From Triglochin maritima (lineage: Eukaryota > Streptophyta > Magnoliopsida > Alismatales > Juncaginaceae): DNA of 64,000 nt. Of this stretch, positions 25,234-36,359 are shown one piece after another. A model generated the notes under the pieces. That model worked only from the letters and a program-made list of their open reading frames with translations, did no database searches and was not told the origin of the DNA. Every line of letters starts with the position of its first letter. Within the stretch, counting starts at the first letter, position 1. The DNA is taken from contig OY821771.1 of assembly GCA_963682175.1 (NCBI GenBank), forward strand, positions 38,026,201 through 38,090,200, written 5' to 3'. A program made the position numbers and the translations under genes.

Positions 25234-28200
25234 TCAAGTCAATCTACATGGTTCCTCAATCCCATGGACTCGAAATGCATTTCGCCCTTGGCTTGGGATA
25301 AAGGGTTTTGTGAATGGATCAGCTGTGTTGCTGTTGGTGTCCACCCATAAAAGATTTATTTTGCCTTCGTCGATGAGGTCACGCGTCACGAAGTACTTAC
25401 GATCCATGTACTTCACTTTGTGGTGTGATTTGGGATCCTTGATTTGCGAGATAGATGCACTATTGTCGCAAAATAGCTCTATTGGTCCCTCGCTCGAGGG
25501 AACTACTCCAAGCTCTTCAAGGAACTTCTTAATCCACACTCCTTCCTTGCTCGCTTCAGCGACAGCCATTACTTCGGAATCAGTGGTTGAGTCGGCTGTA
25601 GTGTTTTGCTTCCAACTACGCCAACTCACGGCTCCACCATTCAGAAGGAAGACGTATCCTGATTGCGACCTTCTATCGTCTGGATCACTCATGAAACTCG
25701 CATCCGAGTAACCCTCAGAAATCAATTCCCTTTGTCCTTCATAAACAAGAATCTTATCCTTAGTCCAGTTAAGGTACTTCAGGATATTCTTGACCGCAGT
25801 CCAATGCTCAGGACCTGCGTTGGATTGGTGACGACTTGTCACGCTTAGAGCATACGAGACATCTGGTCTTGTGCAAGTCATCGCGTACATGATCGACCCA
25901 ATTGCCGAAGCATAAGGGACATCCTTCATGTACTCTAAGTCCTTACGTGATTGCGCACGTTGAGACTTTTTGAGTTGCACACCCATACTCATTGGCACAC
26001 TGCCCTTTTTGGAGTTGTTCATCTTGAACCTTTCCAAGACCTTGTCAATGTATGCACGTTGACTGAGGTCAATGAGTCTACGGGGTCTATCTCGATATAT
26101 CTTGATTCCCAAGATGTATTGAGCCTCACCCATGTCTTTCATCGAAAATGCAGATTTCAATGAACTTCTCGTTTGCTCAAGCAAAGGAATATGATTGCCC
26201 ATAAGCAATATGTCATCGACATATAAGATTAGGAATACTACATGGCTCCCACTAACCTTCTTGTATACACAAGGTTCTTCCTTACTTTGAATGAACTGAA
26301 GCTTCTTCACTTCCTCGTCAAAGCGTTTGTTCCAACTCCTTGATGCTTGCTTCAATCCAAAGATGGATCTTTGAAGCTTGCATACCTTCTCGCTATTCTT
26401 TGGATCTTCAAAACCTTGAGGTTGTACCATGTACACATCCTCCTTCAAGTTCCCATTCAGGAACGCCGTTTTGACATCCATTTGCCATATTTCATAATCT
26501 TGAAATGCGGCAATAGCGAGCATGATCCGAATAGACTTGAACATGACAACCGGTGAAAAAGTTTCATCATAGTCAATTCCTTGAACTTGAGTGAAACCCT
26601 TCGCTACAAGGCTCGCTTTGTAGGTTGTCAAGTTCCCATCCATGTCCATCTTTCTCTTAAAAACCCATTTATTATGAATGACATTTTTCCCTTGAGGAAG
26701 GTCAACCAAGTCCCATACTTGATTATCATACATGGATTCTATTTCGGATTCCATGGCCTTAAGCCATAGTTTGGAGTCTTCCCTTTCCATTGCCTCTTGG
26801 AAGGTTAAGGGATCATTGGTATCTAGTACCATGATTTCATGAAGTCCCAGATACAAATTGGGTTTCTTCCTTTCCCTTGTTGACCTTCTAAGTTCTTTTG
26901 GTTCTTCTCGTGTCTCTCGAACTTCTTCCACAATTTCTTGAGGAGTGGGTTCACGTTAAACTCTTGAACGTACACTTGGTGGGGATGATTGAGATTCTCT
27001 CACAATTTCTTGTGATGGTCTCTCGCTCACGCTCCCATTAACCAAAGGAATCTCGGTTGGGCCTTCATGATCTTGAATGTCATCATTCATGTCATGATCT
27101 TGTAGAGTATCTTGAGTTTCCTCAAGCACAACCCTACTCCCACTACTTTTTACTCTTTCTAGAAATTCCTTTTCCAGAAATGTGGCATCCCTCTCTACAA
27201 TCACTCGATTGGAGGTGATATGCCAAAAGTAGTATCCTCTTGTCTCACGAGGATAACCAATAAAGGACTTATCCGCTTTTGGTTGAAGTTTGGTCGACAT
27301 CAATCTCTTGACGTAAGCCTCACAACCCCAAATCTTGAGAAAACTGAGCTTAGGTGTTTTACCACTCCATAGCTCATAAGGAGTTTTCTCCACGGATTTG
27401 GATGGAACATTATTTAGTGTGTAAGCCGCAGTTTGTAGTGCAAAACTCCAAAAGTAAAGAGGTAATTCCGCATGACTCATCATTGACCGAACCATATCGA
27501 GCAATGTCCTATTCCTCCTTTCGGATACCCCATTCCACTGAGGTGTACCGGGAAGGGTGAGTTGAGGTACAATACCAAACTCCTTTAGGTAAGAGTCAAA
27601 TTCGGTACTTAAGTACTCACCTCCACGATCCGTTCGTAGAGACTTGATTTTCTTGTCGAGTTGGTTCTCTACTTCATTCTTGAATTCTTTGAACTTGTCA
27701 AAAGATTCACTTTTGTTTCTCATTAGATAAACATAGCCATAACGACTATAATCATCCGTGAACGTAATGAAGTACCTGAAACCATCTCGTGCACTAGTAC
27801 TCATTGGACCACATATATCGGAATGTATCAAATCCAACAAGCCATTCACCCTTGGACCTTTCTTCTTGAAAGGCTTTTTGGTCATTTTTCCCATTAGACA
27901 TGGTTGGCACGTCTCCAATGATTTAAAATCAAGTAGACCAAGAAGGTTAGCTTCTTGCAATTTCTTGATGCGCTTTTCATTTATGTGACCAAGACGATAG
28001 TGTCACAAGAGAGTATCATTCTCGTGAGTGGTCTTAAGTCTTTTGTTATTGATATTAAAGATTTGTTTATTATCCAATTCAAGCAAATAGAGACCATTCC
28101 TTATGAACGCATTTGCATAGAACACACCATTCTTCGATATAGACAAACAAGAATTTGAAATATTTATATTAAAATTATCCATATCCAGACATGATACAGA

Positions 28201-29337
28201 AATAATATTCTTGCTAATCGAAGGTACATAATAAACATTCTTTAGACATAAATTTAAACTACTACATAATTGAAGCACCACAGAACCTTGTGCAACCGCA
28301 GACACGTTCGCAACATTTCCGACCTTCAATTCTACCTCGTTCCTTACGAGTTCCTTCCTATCCATGAGTAGCTGCACATTAGAAACTATGTGAGCACAAG
28401 ATCCGGTATCAATTACCCAATCCTGGACAGAGGTGGCTAAATTTATTTCAATAACAAATATACCTTTGGCCTTTTTGGGGCGCCGACGTTCAATCACTCC
28501 GTTGTCAAGGTCTTCCTTGTACTTGGGGCAATTTGGCCGGATGTGTCCTTTTTCACCGCAGTGAAAGCACTCCGTATTGGGAGTTGGAGATTTCTGAGAT
28601 TTCCCCGTCGAGGCACTTTTATGAGCACCTCCTACTCCCTTGCTCTTGATTGAACCACTTTTGGTAGATTTGCCATTTCCTTTACCAATCTTATGACCCC
28701 TCCCATGGACGGCAAGGACTTGCTTGTCCCTACCCTTGCCCATGTCAACTTCAGCAGTTTTGAGAGCGTTGTGAAGCTCCTCAAGACTCACCCCTTTTTC
28801 ACGCACGTGATAGTGCAACACAAAGTCCTTAAAGGACGGGGCTAGAGAGCCAAGAATCATATCTTCAGCAATGTCCTCGGGCATTGGTGAAGAGAGCTTT
28901 GCCAACTTCTCAAGGTATCCTTGCATCGTGAGAAAATGCATAGATACCGATGTTCCCTCCGCCATATGGCACCTTGTGAGTGCGATGGTGGTCTTATAGC
29001 GCTCCTTTCGGGCACTATCCATGAACATCTTTGATAAAGCCTCCATGGTCTTCTTGGGTTTTGAATCCAAGTATTTCGCTTGAAGCGAGTCACCCATGGA
29101 TGCTAGCGTAAGACCGTGAACTTGGTTCTCTTGGTCTTCGCACTTGGCTTTAGCCTCTTTCTCTTCATTGGTTAATCTCTCATTCCATTTTGGGATTGGA
29201 CCTTCCAAAATGTGAGATAGTTTCTCAAACTTTAACACGATGTTGAGTTTGAGTTGCCAACTTATGAAGTTTGAGCCATCATTTGCTAAAGTGTGTTTTT
29301 CTATCATGGATCGTACGATAGGTTGGATGTTCGACAT
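25234..29337 (-). pseudogene. copia gag-pol polyprotein with two in-frame stops
   Basis: A single frame of 1368 codons starts at 29337 and ends at 25234. Gag comes first, with a CCHC zinc knuckle starting at residue 257 (CFHCGEKGHIRPNC). The protease follows with DTG at residues 310-312. The frame is stopped by TGA at codon 445, just before the His of the integrase zinc-binding region (HYRLGH). Integrase words (CQPCLMGK, HSDICGP, RTDRGGEY, NGVSERRNR) show the zinc site and the D, D, E residues. A TAA at 26958-26956 breaks the linker before RT. RT carries YVDD (Asp 1041-1042), and RNase H runs to about 25290. No frameshift was seen, so the decay is two point changes. The expected product is a copia replication polyprotein; as it stands only gag-protease could be made whole. 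Confidence 0.9.
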
Positions 29338-30169
29338 TTTTCTACAAAATAAATCATACAGGTTTTAATGCCAATTTTATGTTATAATACACATGCATAC
29401 ATACATCAAATATAAATGTAAATGTTGCAAATAAAAATTTTGCCCATAAATGCAACAATCCAAGATCCCATCAATTGTAATATAGACTAGCTAAGGGCTA
29501 TCGAATACATTACAATATCAAGGTAAGAAAACATTTTCTAATCACAACTTTTTTGAATTTTAGCAACATTTAGCATCTTCAAACTCTTGTGACTCTTGTC
29601 GTTTTAATTATGAGGGAATACGACCTATCCTCGTAAGAAAAACTTTTTCCCAAAACCGAGCGAGGGCTCTAGGTAATGTTAAGAAAACTTATTTTCATTT
29701 GATACGAGATACGTTTATCCATTGTATTCACAACTAAACATACTTGGGGTTCACTAGGGTGAAACACACCTCATATATTTAATTGTGGCACAACAACAGA
29801 CAACCTTTTTATCTCCCACTATTCCCAAAGATGGAGGGAGCTATCTCCCGCTAAGGGCGAGCAGAGTATCCATCGATCAATGGCTGCTAGTGGATGAAAA
29901 TAAGAAGGAAATTTATTCTTAATTTTTTGTTGGACAATTTAACATGTGATTTAGAATTTTAAGTTATCATGCATATTATTAATTATACACATCCTAACAT
30001 TCAACACATTCATCACATGCATAGCAAGATAAAAAACAGAAATTAAACATTCACACAATCCACATCGTGTGAGTTTATATGTTCCCTTCGATCCTTGATC
30101 CTCGATCCCCGATCCTCGATCCTCGATCGATGCGCTACAGCGGCGACTTCCTCTTGCACCGGAGATGTA
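29338..30169 (-). other. 5' leader of copia element (proximal part)
   Basis: Untranslated AT-rich sequence between gag and the nested solo LTR. A run of GATCC-TCGATC words lies at about 30090-30130. No gene was recognised. Confidence 0.5.
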
Positions 30170-30174
30170 GATTT

Positions 30175-31687
30175 TGTTAGGATCTATGGCCCTCTAATCG
30201 ATAGAAAAATGCGGAATTAAAAATACTAATCGAAGGATTAAGGAAGAGACAATTGCAAACCACAAATTCGTCGACACCGGAGTTTAGAGAAGTTCGGCAC
30301 CCACACCCGGGTCCTAGTCCTCCTCGCAAGCCTCGCTCGATCCCCCGAGACTCGCTTACGGTTCCACTAACCGATCTCCGTTCCGGGCCGAGACCAACGC
30401 CGTTTACAACACCGAGCCTCGCGAACAACCTCGCCTCGCTCGTGTCTCCTCTCACAACCCGAGAGGGAGCTTCCTCGAAGCTTTACAACTTGGTGATTCT
30501 TGAATAAGGAATTGGAATCACAATCTAACTAACACTCTATACTTGAGCACACTTGGATATGATATGGAATTGGATATGCAAGTGGTGAAGTTTAGGCTTG
30601 AGTGTTGTGGATTGAGAGCTTGAAGATGGAGAGGATTTGACTTTGAGTATTGGATAGATAGGAAGTGTTCAAGATCTTCAAAGCAACCAAATGAGGTCCT
30701 ATTTATAAGCCTTCAAGCTCATCTAGCCGTTTGGGAGTTGGTGGGGAGTGGACCAATGAGAAAGCAAGATGTGACTTAAGCTCGGCCAGAAATCGAGACA
30801 GATTCGGTCGACCGTTATCCACACGGTAGTCCGAAACATTGGTCTGAACAAAGAACTCGGTTGACCGATTATGTATCGGATCACCGTTCACCAACCTCCA
30901 GTAGCTTTTATCTATTTAGCCCTAATTAAATTCGGTTCACCGAAGTCCATTCGGTTCACCGTTCCAAGGTGGACAGTAGAATTTATTGGGCTCTGATCTA
31001 CTCAAGTTCGGTTGATCGTGTATACTTCGGTATACCGAAGTAGCGCGGGAATTGCGCTGACAAAGCGTGGGAGATTGGTTTACCGATAACGTTCAAGTTA
31101 AATAGTCGTTGGTCTCCTAAAGCAATATGATTCGGTTGACCGAATGAAGTTCGGTGTACCGAATATGGATAAGTCAATTTGGCTTTAGGTCAAGATTTAA
31201 ATACGACCGTTGGAGAAAAGTCCAAAACCGGTCCAGGCTAATTCGGTCTACCGAAGGTGGTTCGGTATACCGAGGTGGTTATTCCAGGGAACACCTAAGG
31301 GATTCTACACGGTTGACCGCAAGGTGTTCGGTGGACCGAACTCTACAAGATTCGGTTTACCGAGAAGGGGTCGGTTAACCGTGGGGATACGGGACAGAAT
31401 CCTAATGTGCTCAAGTTTACATTAATCCTTAGGACTCAAATTATACTACATTACATATTGGTCCAAAGCTTGATTACATGTCTTGAGTCTTTATCTTCTT
31501 GTCCCCAAGCTCCTTAGCTTGATTCTTCATCAACCTATTAAGAATATCGCAAGTACACGAATATATATGCAATGCATGTATTCATGTTTGCTTACTTTGA
31601 TTGTTTAGGTTGATTGATTAAATATAGATTAAGATTAGATTACTTAATCATTAAAACTAAATAAAGATTAAGGCTAAAAAGCCAACA
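30175..31687. mobile_element. Solo LTR nested in the copia leader, TSD GATTT
   Basis: Begins TGTTAG and ends CCAACA, with a perfect duplication GATTT (30170-30174 and 31688-31692). It contains a strict array of paired palindromes from 30805 to 31381. There is no coding capacity of note; the proline/arginine-rich frames at 30177-30507 look like chance frames in the GC-rich portion. Confidence 0.9.
30805..31381. repeat. Eight pairs of CGGT-NN-ACCG palindromes, every pair 19 bp apart
   Basis: Box starts are 30805/30824, 30858/30877, 30933/30952, 31009/31028, 31133/31152, 31244/31263, 31310/31329 and 31353/31372. The intra-pair distance is 19 bp in all eight, while gaps between pairs range from about 43 to 124 bp. 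The outer half-sites CGGT and ACCG are kept and the central two bases vary (CG, AG, TG, TC, AT, GT, CT, GG, TT, TA). Many boxes extend to TTCGGTNNACCGAA. Confidence 0.9.
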
Positions 31688-32348
31688 GATTTTATAGAAA
31701 ATAAACATGCTCCTCACATTCGATAAAAAACCGACTAGTGCAAGTCCTATGTAAAAACCTTTCATATGCATATGCAATTTATCTAAAGGATGGAAATAGA
31801 GAATTTGGCTTTTACATACATAAGCCCCTGTATTATAACAATAATAAACATTCATAGCTGCTGATTTGGAACATACAAACTCACAATTTCTGCAAAACAA
31901 CTCGAGCATCCATGCACGCAATATCGCTATAAACTATCCAACCTAGTTTATCAATCATCTAGAATCCCAAACAATTCTTTGAAAAACATTTTGAAATCCA
32001 TTAAAAACATTTTTCATGCATCCATAGTTCACAAATTAATTATAAACCGCTGTCCATCCAATTTCCAATGGAAAGATGAATCGCAGTTTTTCGGTTTTGT
32101 TGATTCTCTTACAAAATAATCGTTTATACTTAAAACGAAATTATTGCAAGTTAGACTTATGTCTAAATCATAATTCTAATAATTACATGTCATGTTTTAA
32201 ACATTCAAAACTTTTAAAACGAATTATTATAAAGAATTATTTCAACAAATATTTAAAAACCGAAAAACCGGTAAAACGAATTGTTTAAATCCTAGATGAT
32301 AAACTAAATTTGTTTACAGTCATAAATCATAAGAAAATTGAACCCTAA

Positions 32349-32360
32349 GCTCTGATACCA
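32349..32360 (-). other. Primer-binding site at the element terminus
   Basis: GCTCTGATACCA on the + strand is the exact complement of TGGTATCAGAGC (initiator-tRNA-Met PBS). AATTT follows immediately, the same 5-mer that precedes the LTR at the other end. No LTR lies between the PBS and this flank. Confidence 0.85.
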
Positions 32361-33076
32361 AATTTCGCACAGGACCGCATATGCTGTTTTAAAACCTTAT
32401 CTTACAACGAGTTTTTACAAGTAATGAAAATTCAAAAATTTCCAGATACAACAATTTTAGTTGTAATCCGACCCGTTGGGGAGTGGTAAGCGAGACCCCC
32501 GAACGACCTTTCGAGGTGGTATTTGTAAGTCGGGAAGTTTTACCATCATGGATTTTGGATCTTGAAATTGTTGGATGTGGAAATTTTTCGAATCTTCACC
32601 ACTTGCAAAAAAGTCATTATAATCCGACCCGTTACCAAAGAAAACTTGTAAAGAAACCTCAAATAATTTGAGATGACACACCGTGTAATTTTAAGTTTTT
32701 ATTTTATTTTTTTTAGAACAGGACGTCTTAGGCAGACGCCCCCTCCCTTGGTTGAGGCGTCTTAGACAAACACCTCCTCCATGGGGAAGTTGTCTGGGTA
32801 AAACGCACGACTCGATTTTTATTTGCTGGACTTACTTCACCTAATGCAGCCGCTTTGCCAGACATTTTCGTGATGTTTGTACTGGGAAATAAGGAATACG
32901 TAGGTAGAAACCTTATTTTAAGAGACAGGACGAAATAACTATTAAATGAATTGTTAAGGGCAAAAAGGTAATTGTTGGAGTGATTTAAATAGTTTTCCGA
33001 CGACGAATAGTAGTCCCCCTAATTAATTAATTTTTTTATAAAGATTAACATTTAGAACTTGCACTTTGTGGACCAC

Positions 33077-33275
33077 TAGGGGAGAGCATCCGGTCTGGTC
33101 CGGTCAAAACCCGAATTTTTTAAATTAAAAAAAATCTCCAGACCAGACCGGACCCGAAATTTGAAAATCTCCTGGACCGAAACCAGGACCGGACCGGACC
33201 AAACCGACAACTTCCGGACCGACCAGTCCGGTCCGATCCAAAAACCCAGTTTGGACCGGGTTTTACTCTCCCCTA
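33077..33275. mobile_element. hAT-type MITE (199 bp), TSD TGGACCAC
   Basis: A perfect 8-bp duplication TGGACCAC lies at 33069-33076 and 33276-33283. The termini are perfect 10-bp inverted repeats (TAGGGGAGAG ... CTCTCCCCTA). The interior is rich in GGTCCGGT/GGACCGG words. An 8-bp duplication with short TIRs is typical of hAT elements. It sits about 150 bp upstream of the GLP exon at 33426. Confidence 0.9.
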
Positions 33276-33345
33276 TGGACCACACTATACAAATTACGAA
33301 GTTGGAGAACTCATTAGATCATGTTTAACCAACTATTTAGCTTCC

Positions 33346-33353
33346 ATCCTATA
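33346..33353 (+). promoter_or_regulatory. TATA-like box upstream of orphan GLP exon
   Basis: TCCTATACATGGAGAAG here corresponds to ACCCTATATATAGAGAAG upstream of the intact gene at 38311. The surrounding 60 bp are also similar. Confidence 0.55.
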
Positions 33354-33425
33354 CATGGAGAAGCTTTCATTCCTTTGCCTCACCAACCAAGGTAGAATCA
33401 CGTCTTCTGAAGGAGGCATTGTAGG

Positions 33426-33540
33426 ATGGGTTCCAGATACATTCTAGTATTTCTTTTCTTCGCATTTTCTTGTCATGGAACATTTGTGTTTGATCCTAGT
33501 CCTCTTCAGGATATTTGTGTTGCGGATTTATATTCCAAAT
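33426..33540 (+). pseudogene. Orphan first exon of a germin-like gene
   Basis: ATG at 33426 opens a 38-codon exon with a hydrophobic secretion signal followed by FDPSPLQDICVADLYSK, the conserved germin N-terminus. It ends in phase 1 at a strong donor (AAAT|GTGAGT), as in the intact copies. No second exon was found before the next first exon at 38311. LTR-like sequence and a Mutator-like element fill that interval, so exon 2 seems to have been lost. The upstream region resembles the promoter of the 38311 gene. It could still be transcribed but cannot make a cupin. Confidence 0.8.
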
Positions 33541-33595
33541 GTGAGTATTTCTGCCCAAAACAAATTGCTTACATGCATGCATCAAGTCGCCTTTT

Positions 33596-34176
33596 TGTTG
33601 GTTAAAGTCGGGCAAAAACACTAAATCGGTCGACCACCCGAAGGCACCAGTTGACCAACGAGACCTCCCATGACCGACCACAACTTCACCCCAACATGGG
33701 TGATCCACAAATCAAACTAAAGGGTCAGCATACCTCTTGAGGAGACGGAACTCTTCGGAGACCGCTCAACGCCGACAACCTTCACTTGCACCACGCCGGC
33801 CTCAGTCCTAGCCGCATCTTTGTTGTTGCAGACCGGAGCTCCACCTTCCACCTTCTTCAAGCAATATCAGCCCAGCAGTACTCCTTGCTTGCTGCCACCA
33901 CCTTGGAGGGAAAAGGAGATTTGTGAGAGGGTACGGTGAGAGAAGAGAAGATGTGAGAGTGAGTGAGGTTGAGTGATTTTCTCCCCAGCAAACCACTCCT
34001 CAACCCATACTTCGCACCTTCTCACTACACCCTCACCATGCCTTCAATCACCCCACCCACTACACACCCATACCCTCTCACCTCAACCATACCCTTCACG
34101 TCCACCCGTGCCTCCCATACCAATCACCATCCCTTCTCCAAAGCCAACATCCACCTAATCCTCTCCTAAACCAACA
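33596..34176. repeat. LTR-like repeat related to 610-1150
   Basis: Begins TGTTGG and contains TCGGTCGACC boxes and C-rich runs. It shares order and words with the start of the window. CCAACA at 34171-34176 may be its end, but the flanking 5-mers (CTTTT, TTAGA) do not match, so the borders are uncertain. Confidence 0.45.
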
Positions 34177-34736
34177 TTAGATCCTTAAACAAGGATTGGG
34201 ATTTTACAATAATACTTGTCCATTTCCTAGTTCATCCCGAGTACAAAAGTATTTGCACACAATAATTAACTTTAATTCTAATGGTAATATCCAATCTTCA
34301 TATGAAACACTATCTTATGGATTTTTTAATTAAAAAACTTCAGTAACTGAAAATAAATTGAGTATTTTTAGCCTGCTGTGTATTGTTGAAAATGAAGCCT
34401 GCATGTTCCAGATGTCAAACGTGATTAGGAGTTTGTCCGTTGTTAGCTTTTTTACAAGTGTGATTACTTGGGCAGGAAGAAATCTAAATTAATTTTGTGT
34501 GGACTTACAGTAGGCGGTGGTGGACCTGTAGGTAGTTAACTAGTTAGTTGGTGGCACCACTTGAAGAGCATACGCGCTCAGGACTAGCTTTGTTCCCCCA
34601 AGTAAAGGTAGATGACAAAAACAATGCATAGTTGATATTTTTGTGCATATGACGAACATGTCTGGACGAAACTATAAAAATCACTAAGGTCTTCGGATAA
34701 CAGAATTTATTTTTCGGGTTGATATTCCATTCAAAT
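34177..34736. other. Gene-free stretch
   Basis: AT-rich sequence without recognisable coding or repeat structure, between the LTR-like repeat and the Mutator-like element. No germin second exon could be found here. Confidence 0.4.
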
Positions 34737-35069
34737 AGTGAATTTTGAAAGATAAATTTGACTTTTTATGCCTAAATTGACCTGACCTCTGGAAAAAAAA
34801 CCTTACTTCGACATCGTCTGAAAAATATGTCTATCTTTTCACTTCTTCCCAAAATACTCCTGCCTAAACCGTGAGACCACTAACTCCTCTGGATCTCTCT
34901 CTATGCCTCGATATTTCAAATTGTTTTAGAAATTGATCGGTTTCGATGATACTCGATGGTACTCGATAGTTATACTTGGCTATGGTTCGATTGAACTCGA
35001 TATGTGTTACATAGAAACTCGATGATGCTCGATTGCGCTCGATGGTCATCATGATTAATGTTCACATGT

Positions 35070-35110
35070 CGAAGTGAAACATCCTATCCATGATGGGATG
35101 TTTCACTTCG
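35070..35110. repeat. Hairpin with perfect 15-bp arms
   Basis: CGAAGTGAAACATCC (35070-35084) and its exact reverse complement (35096-35110) are separated by 11 nt. It lies in the leader of the zinc-finger frame inside the Mutator-like element. Confidence 0.75.
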
Positions 35111-35319
35111 GCAAGGGATGGGTCATTATGTGAAGAGACGCAATCATTCGACAGTCCATCCTTTTGAGAACACAACCTTTCATTATTGCGTGAAGAGTCG
35201 CAACCTTTCATTACAGGGTCTATAAAATCATAGGCTAGGGTGTCTTCCATTAAGTTGTGTATTCGATCCCCCCCCCCCCATTTAGTTATGTATTCAATTC
35301 GTCGCCCCACCCAAAAGAA

Positions 35320-35721
35320 ATGGCCTTACAACACAACCACAATAATGAAGCTGAGCACATCGTTGGTGGACTAATATGGGGAGGTTATCCCTCTGTTGAA
35401 ATACCAAGAGTTTTACCTATACCCTATCGCACCTGTAGGTGCGGTTTGAAGGCAACAGAGTTGTGGTCCAACACTCCGAACAAGATTAGCAAAAATTTCT
35501 ATGTTTGTGGCTCCTTGGAGCCAACCAATCATTGTCGATACTTCGTATGGGAAGATGGAACACTGGTACCACTAGTGGATAAACCCGACCAAAGCGTAAA
35601 GGACCCAGGGATGCAGAAGCTTCTCTGTAAGGCTGCTAAGTTGAGTCAGAGCCAAAAGATAAACAAAACTATCTTTTGGGCTTGCAGGCGATATCTGAGC
35701 ATATCATTCTCTTCCAACTGA
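35320..35721 (+). CDS. GRF-type zinc-finger protein (transposon-borne)
   Basis: A frame of about 133 codons from the ATG at 35320; an upstream in-frame ATG at 35257 is less likely because a 12-C run lies between. The centre carries CRCGLKATELWSNTPNKIS, followed by FYVCGS, CRYFVWEDG, matching the CxC...FxxC...CxxFxWxD pattern of GRF zinc fingers, which bind single-stranded nucleic acid in characterised proteins. In plants such short GRF proteins are numerous and often lie in or near transposons. The C-terminal part may run into an intron or a truncated exon, since the last 20 codons (ACRRYLSISFSSN) lack family resemblance. Function is unknown. The gene lies within the Mutator-like element and may have been captured by it. 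Confidence 0.55.
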   Translation: MALQHNHNNEAEHIVGGLIWGGYPSVEIPRVLPIPYRTCRCGLKATELWSNTPNKISKNFYVCGSLEPTNHCRYFVWEDGTLVPLVDKPDQSVKDPGMQKLLCKAAKLSQSQKINKTIFWACRRYLSISFSSN

Positions 35722-36359
35722 CTTGTGAGAGATTTATAATTTTTGTTTGTTTGTGTTTTTTGTTTGTCTTTGTATTTATGTTTGTGATCTCTCCTTCTCT
35801 CCTTGTACCTCGGTAATACTTCAATAATAACTCGTTCTTAGCTCGATGCTTGTGTTTGTGTTTGTATTTATGATCTGTCATTGTTCCCTCTTAGTACCTC
35901 GATAATAGTTCGATAATTACTTGATAATAACTCGACAGTCTACTATTGGAACGAACCATCCTTTTTCGGAAACTTTTCAACAATGTAGTCTGAATGAAGT
36001 TTCTCTATTTGTTCCTCCTTAGTACCTCGATAGTAGTTCGATAATTACTCGACGGTCTACGATTGGAATGAACCATCCTTTATTTGAATTGTAGGGTTTA
36101 GTGTTTACCAAAAAATTGCTCGATAATAGCTCGACGTTGGTCGATGGTTGTTCTATTACCTCTTCGGCTACATTGTTTGCATGAGGAAGATTGAAACAGT
36201 CACAACATTCACAACCATTCACAACATTCGAATATTAACAAAAAATAACGTAAACAACTTAATTGCTTGTGTATTGACTACACATTTACAAAAAAAGGAT
36301 TGTCAAAGTTTGCAACTAACACATACACAACAAAAACCAAAAAGTATCACAGAATAAAA

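Larger units (their letters stand above)
23085..32360 (-). mobile_element. Single-LTR Ty1/copia element ending at its PBS
   Basis: In element orientation (- strand) the order is PBS, 5' leader with a nested solo LTR, gag-pro-int-RT-RNaseH, polypurine tract, 3' LTR. The 3' LTR occupies 23085-25142. On the other side the element stops exactly at the primer-binding site (32349-32360) and no 5' LTR is present. AATTT occurs directly outside both ends (23080-23084 and 32361-32365). The outer flanks rejoin into an inverted repeat with perfect 15-bp arms, which supports these as the true boundaries. The coding region is nearly open, with two in-frame stops. Confidence 0.8.
21989..33019. mobile_element. 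Mutator-like element split by a copia insertion
   Basis: The left end (21989-22090) and right end (about 32940-33019) are inverted repeats sharing TCGGAAAACTA[CT]TTAAATC and flanking words. The outer 9-mers are TAACTAACT (21980-21988) and TAATTAATT (33020-33028), 7 of 9 matching with both differences C/T. Without the copia element the transposon would be about 1.7 kb. It carries GC-rich arms (22230-22340 and 32725-32810) with shared words such as AGACGCC and CTCCCATGG, plus palindrome arrays at 22440-22840. No transposase was seen. Confidence 0.65.

Noticed and set aside
35268..35279. 12-C homopolymer as a regulatory signal
   Set aside because: Simple homopolymer with no supporting context; likely slippage.
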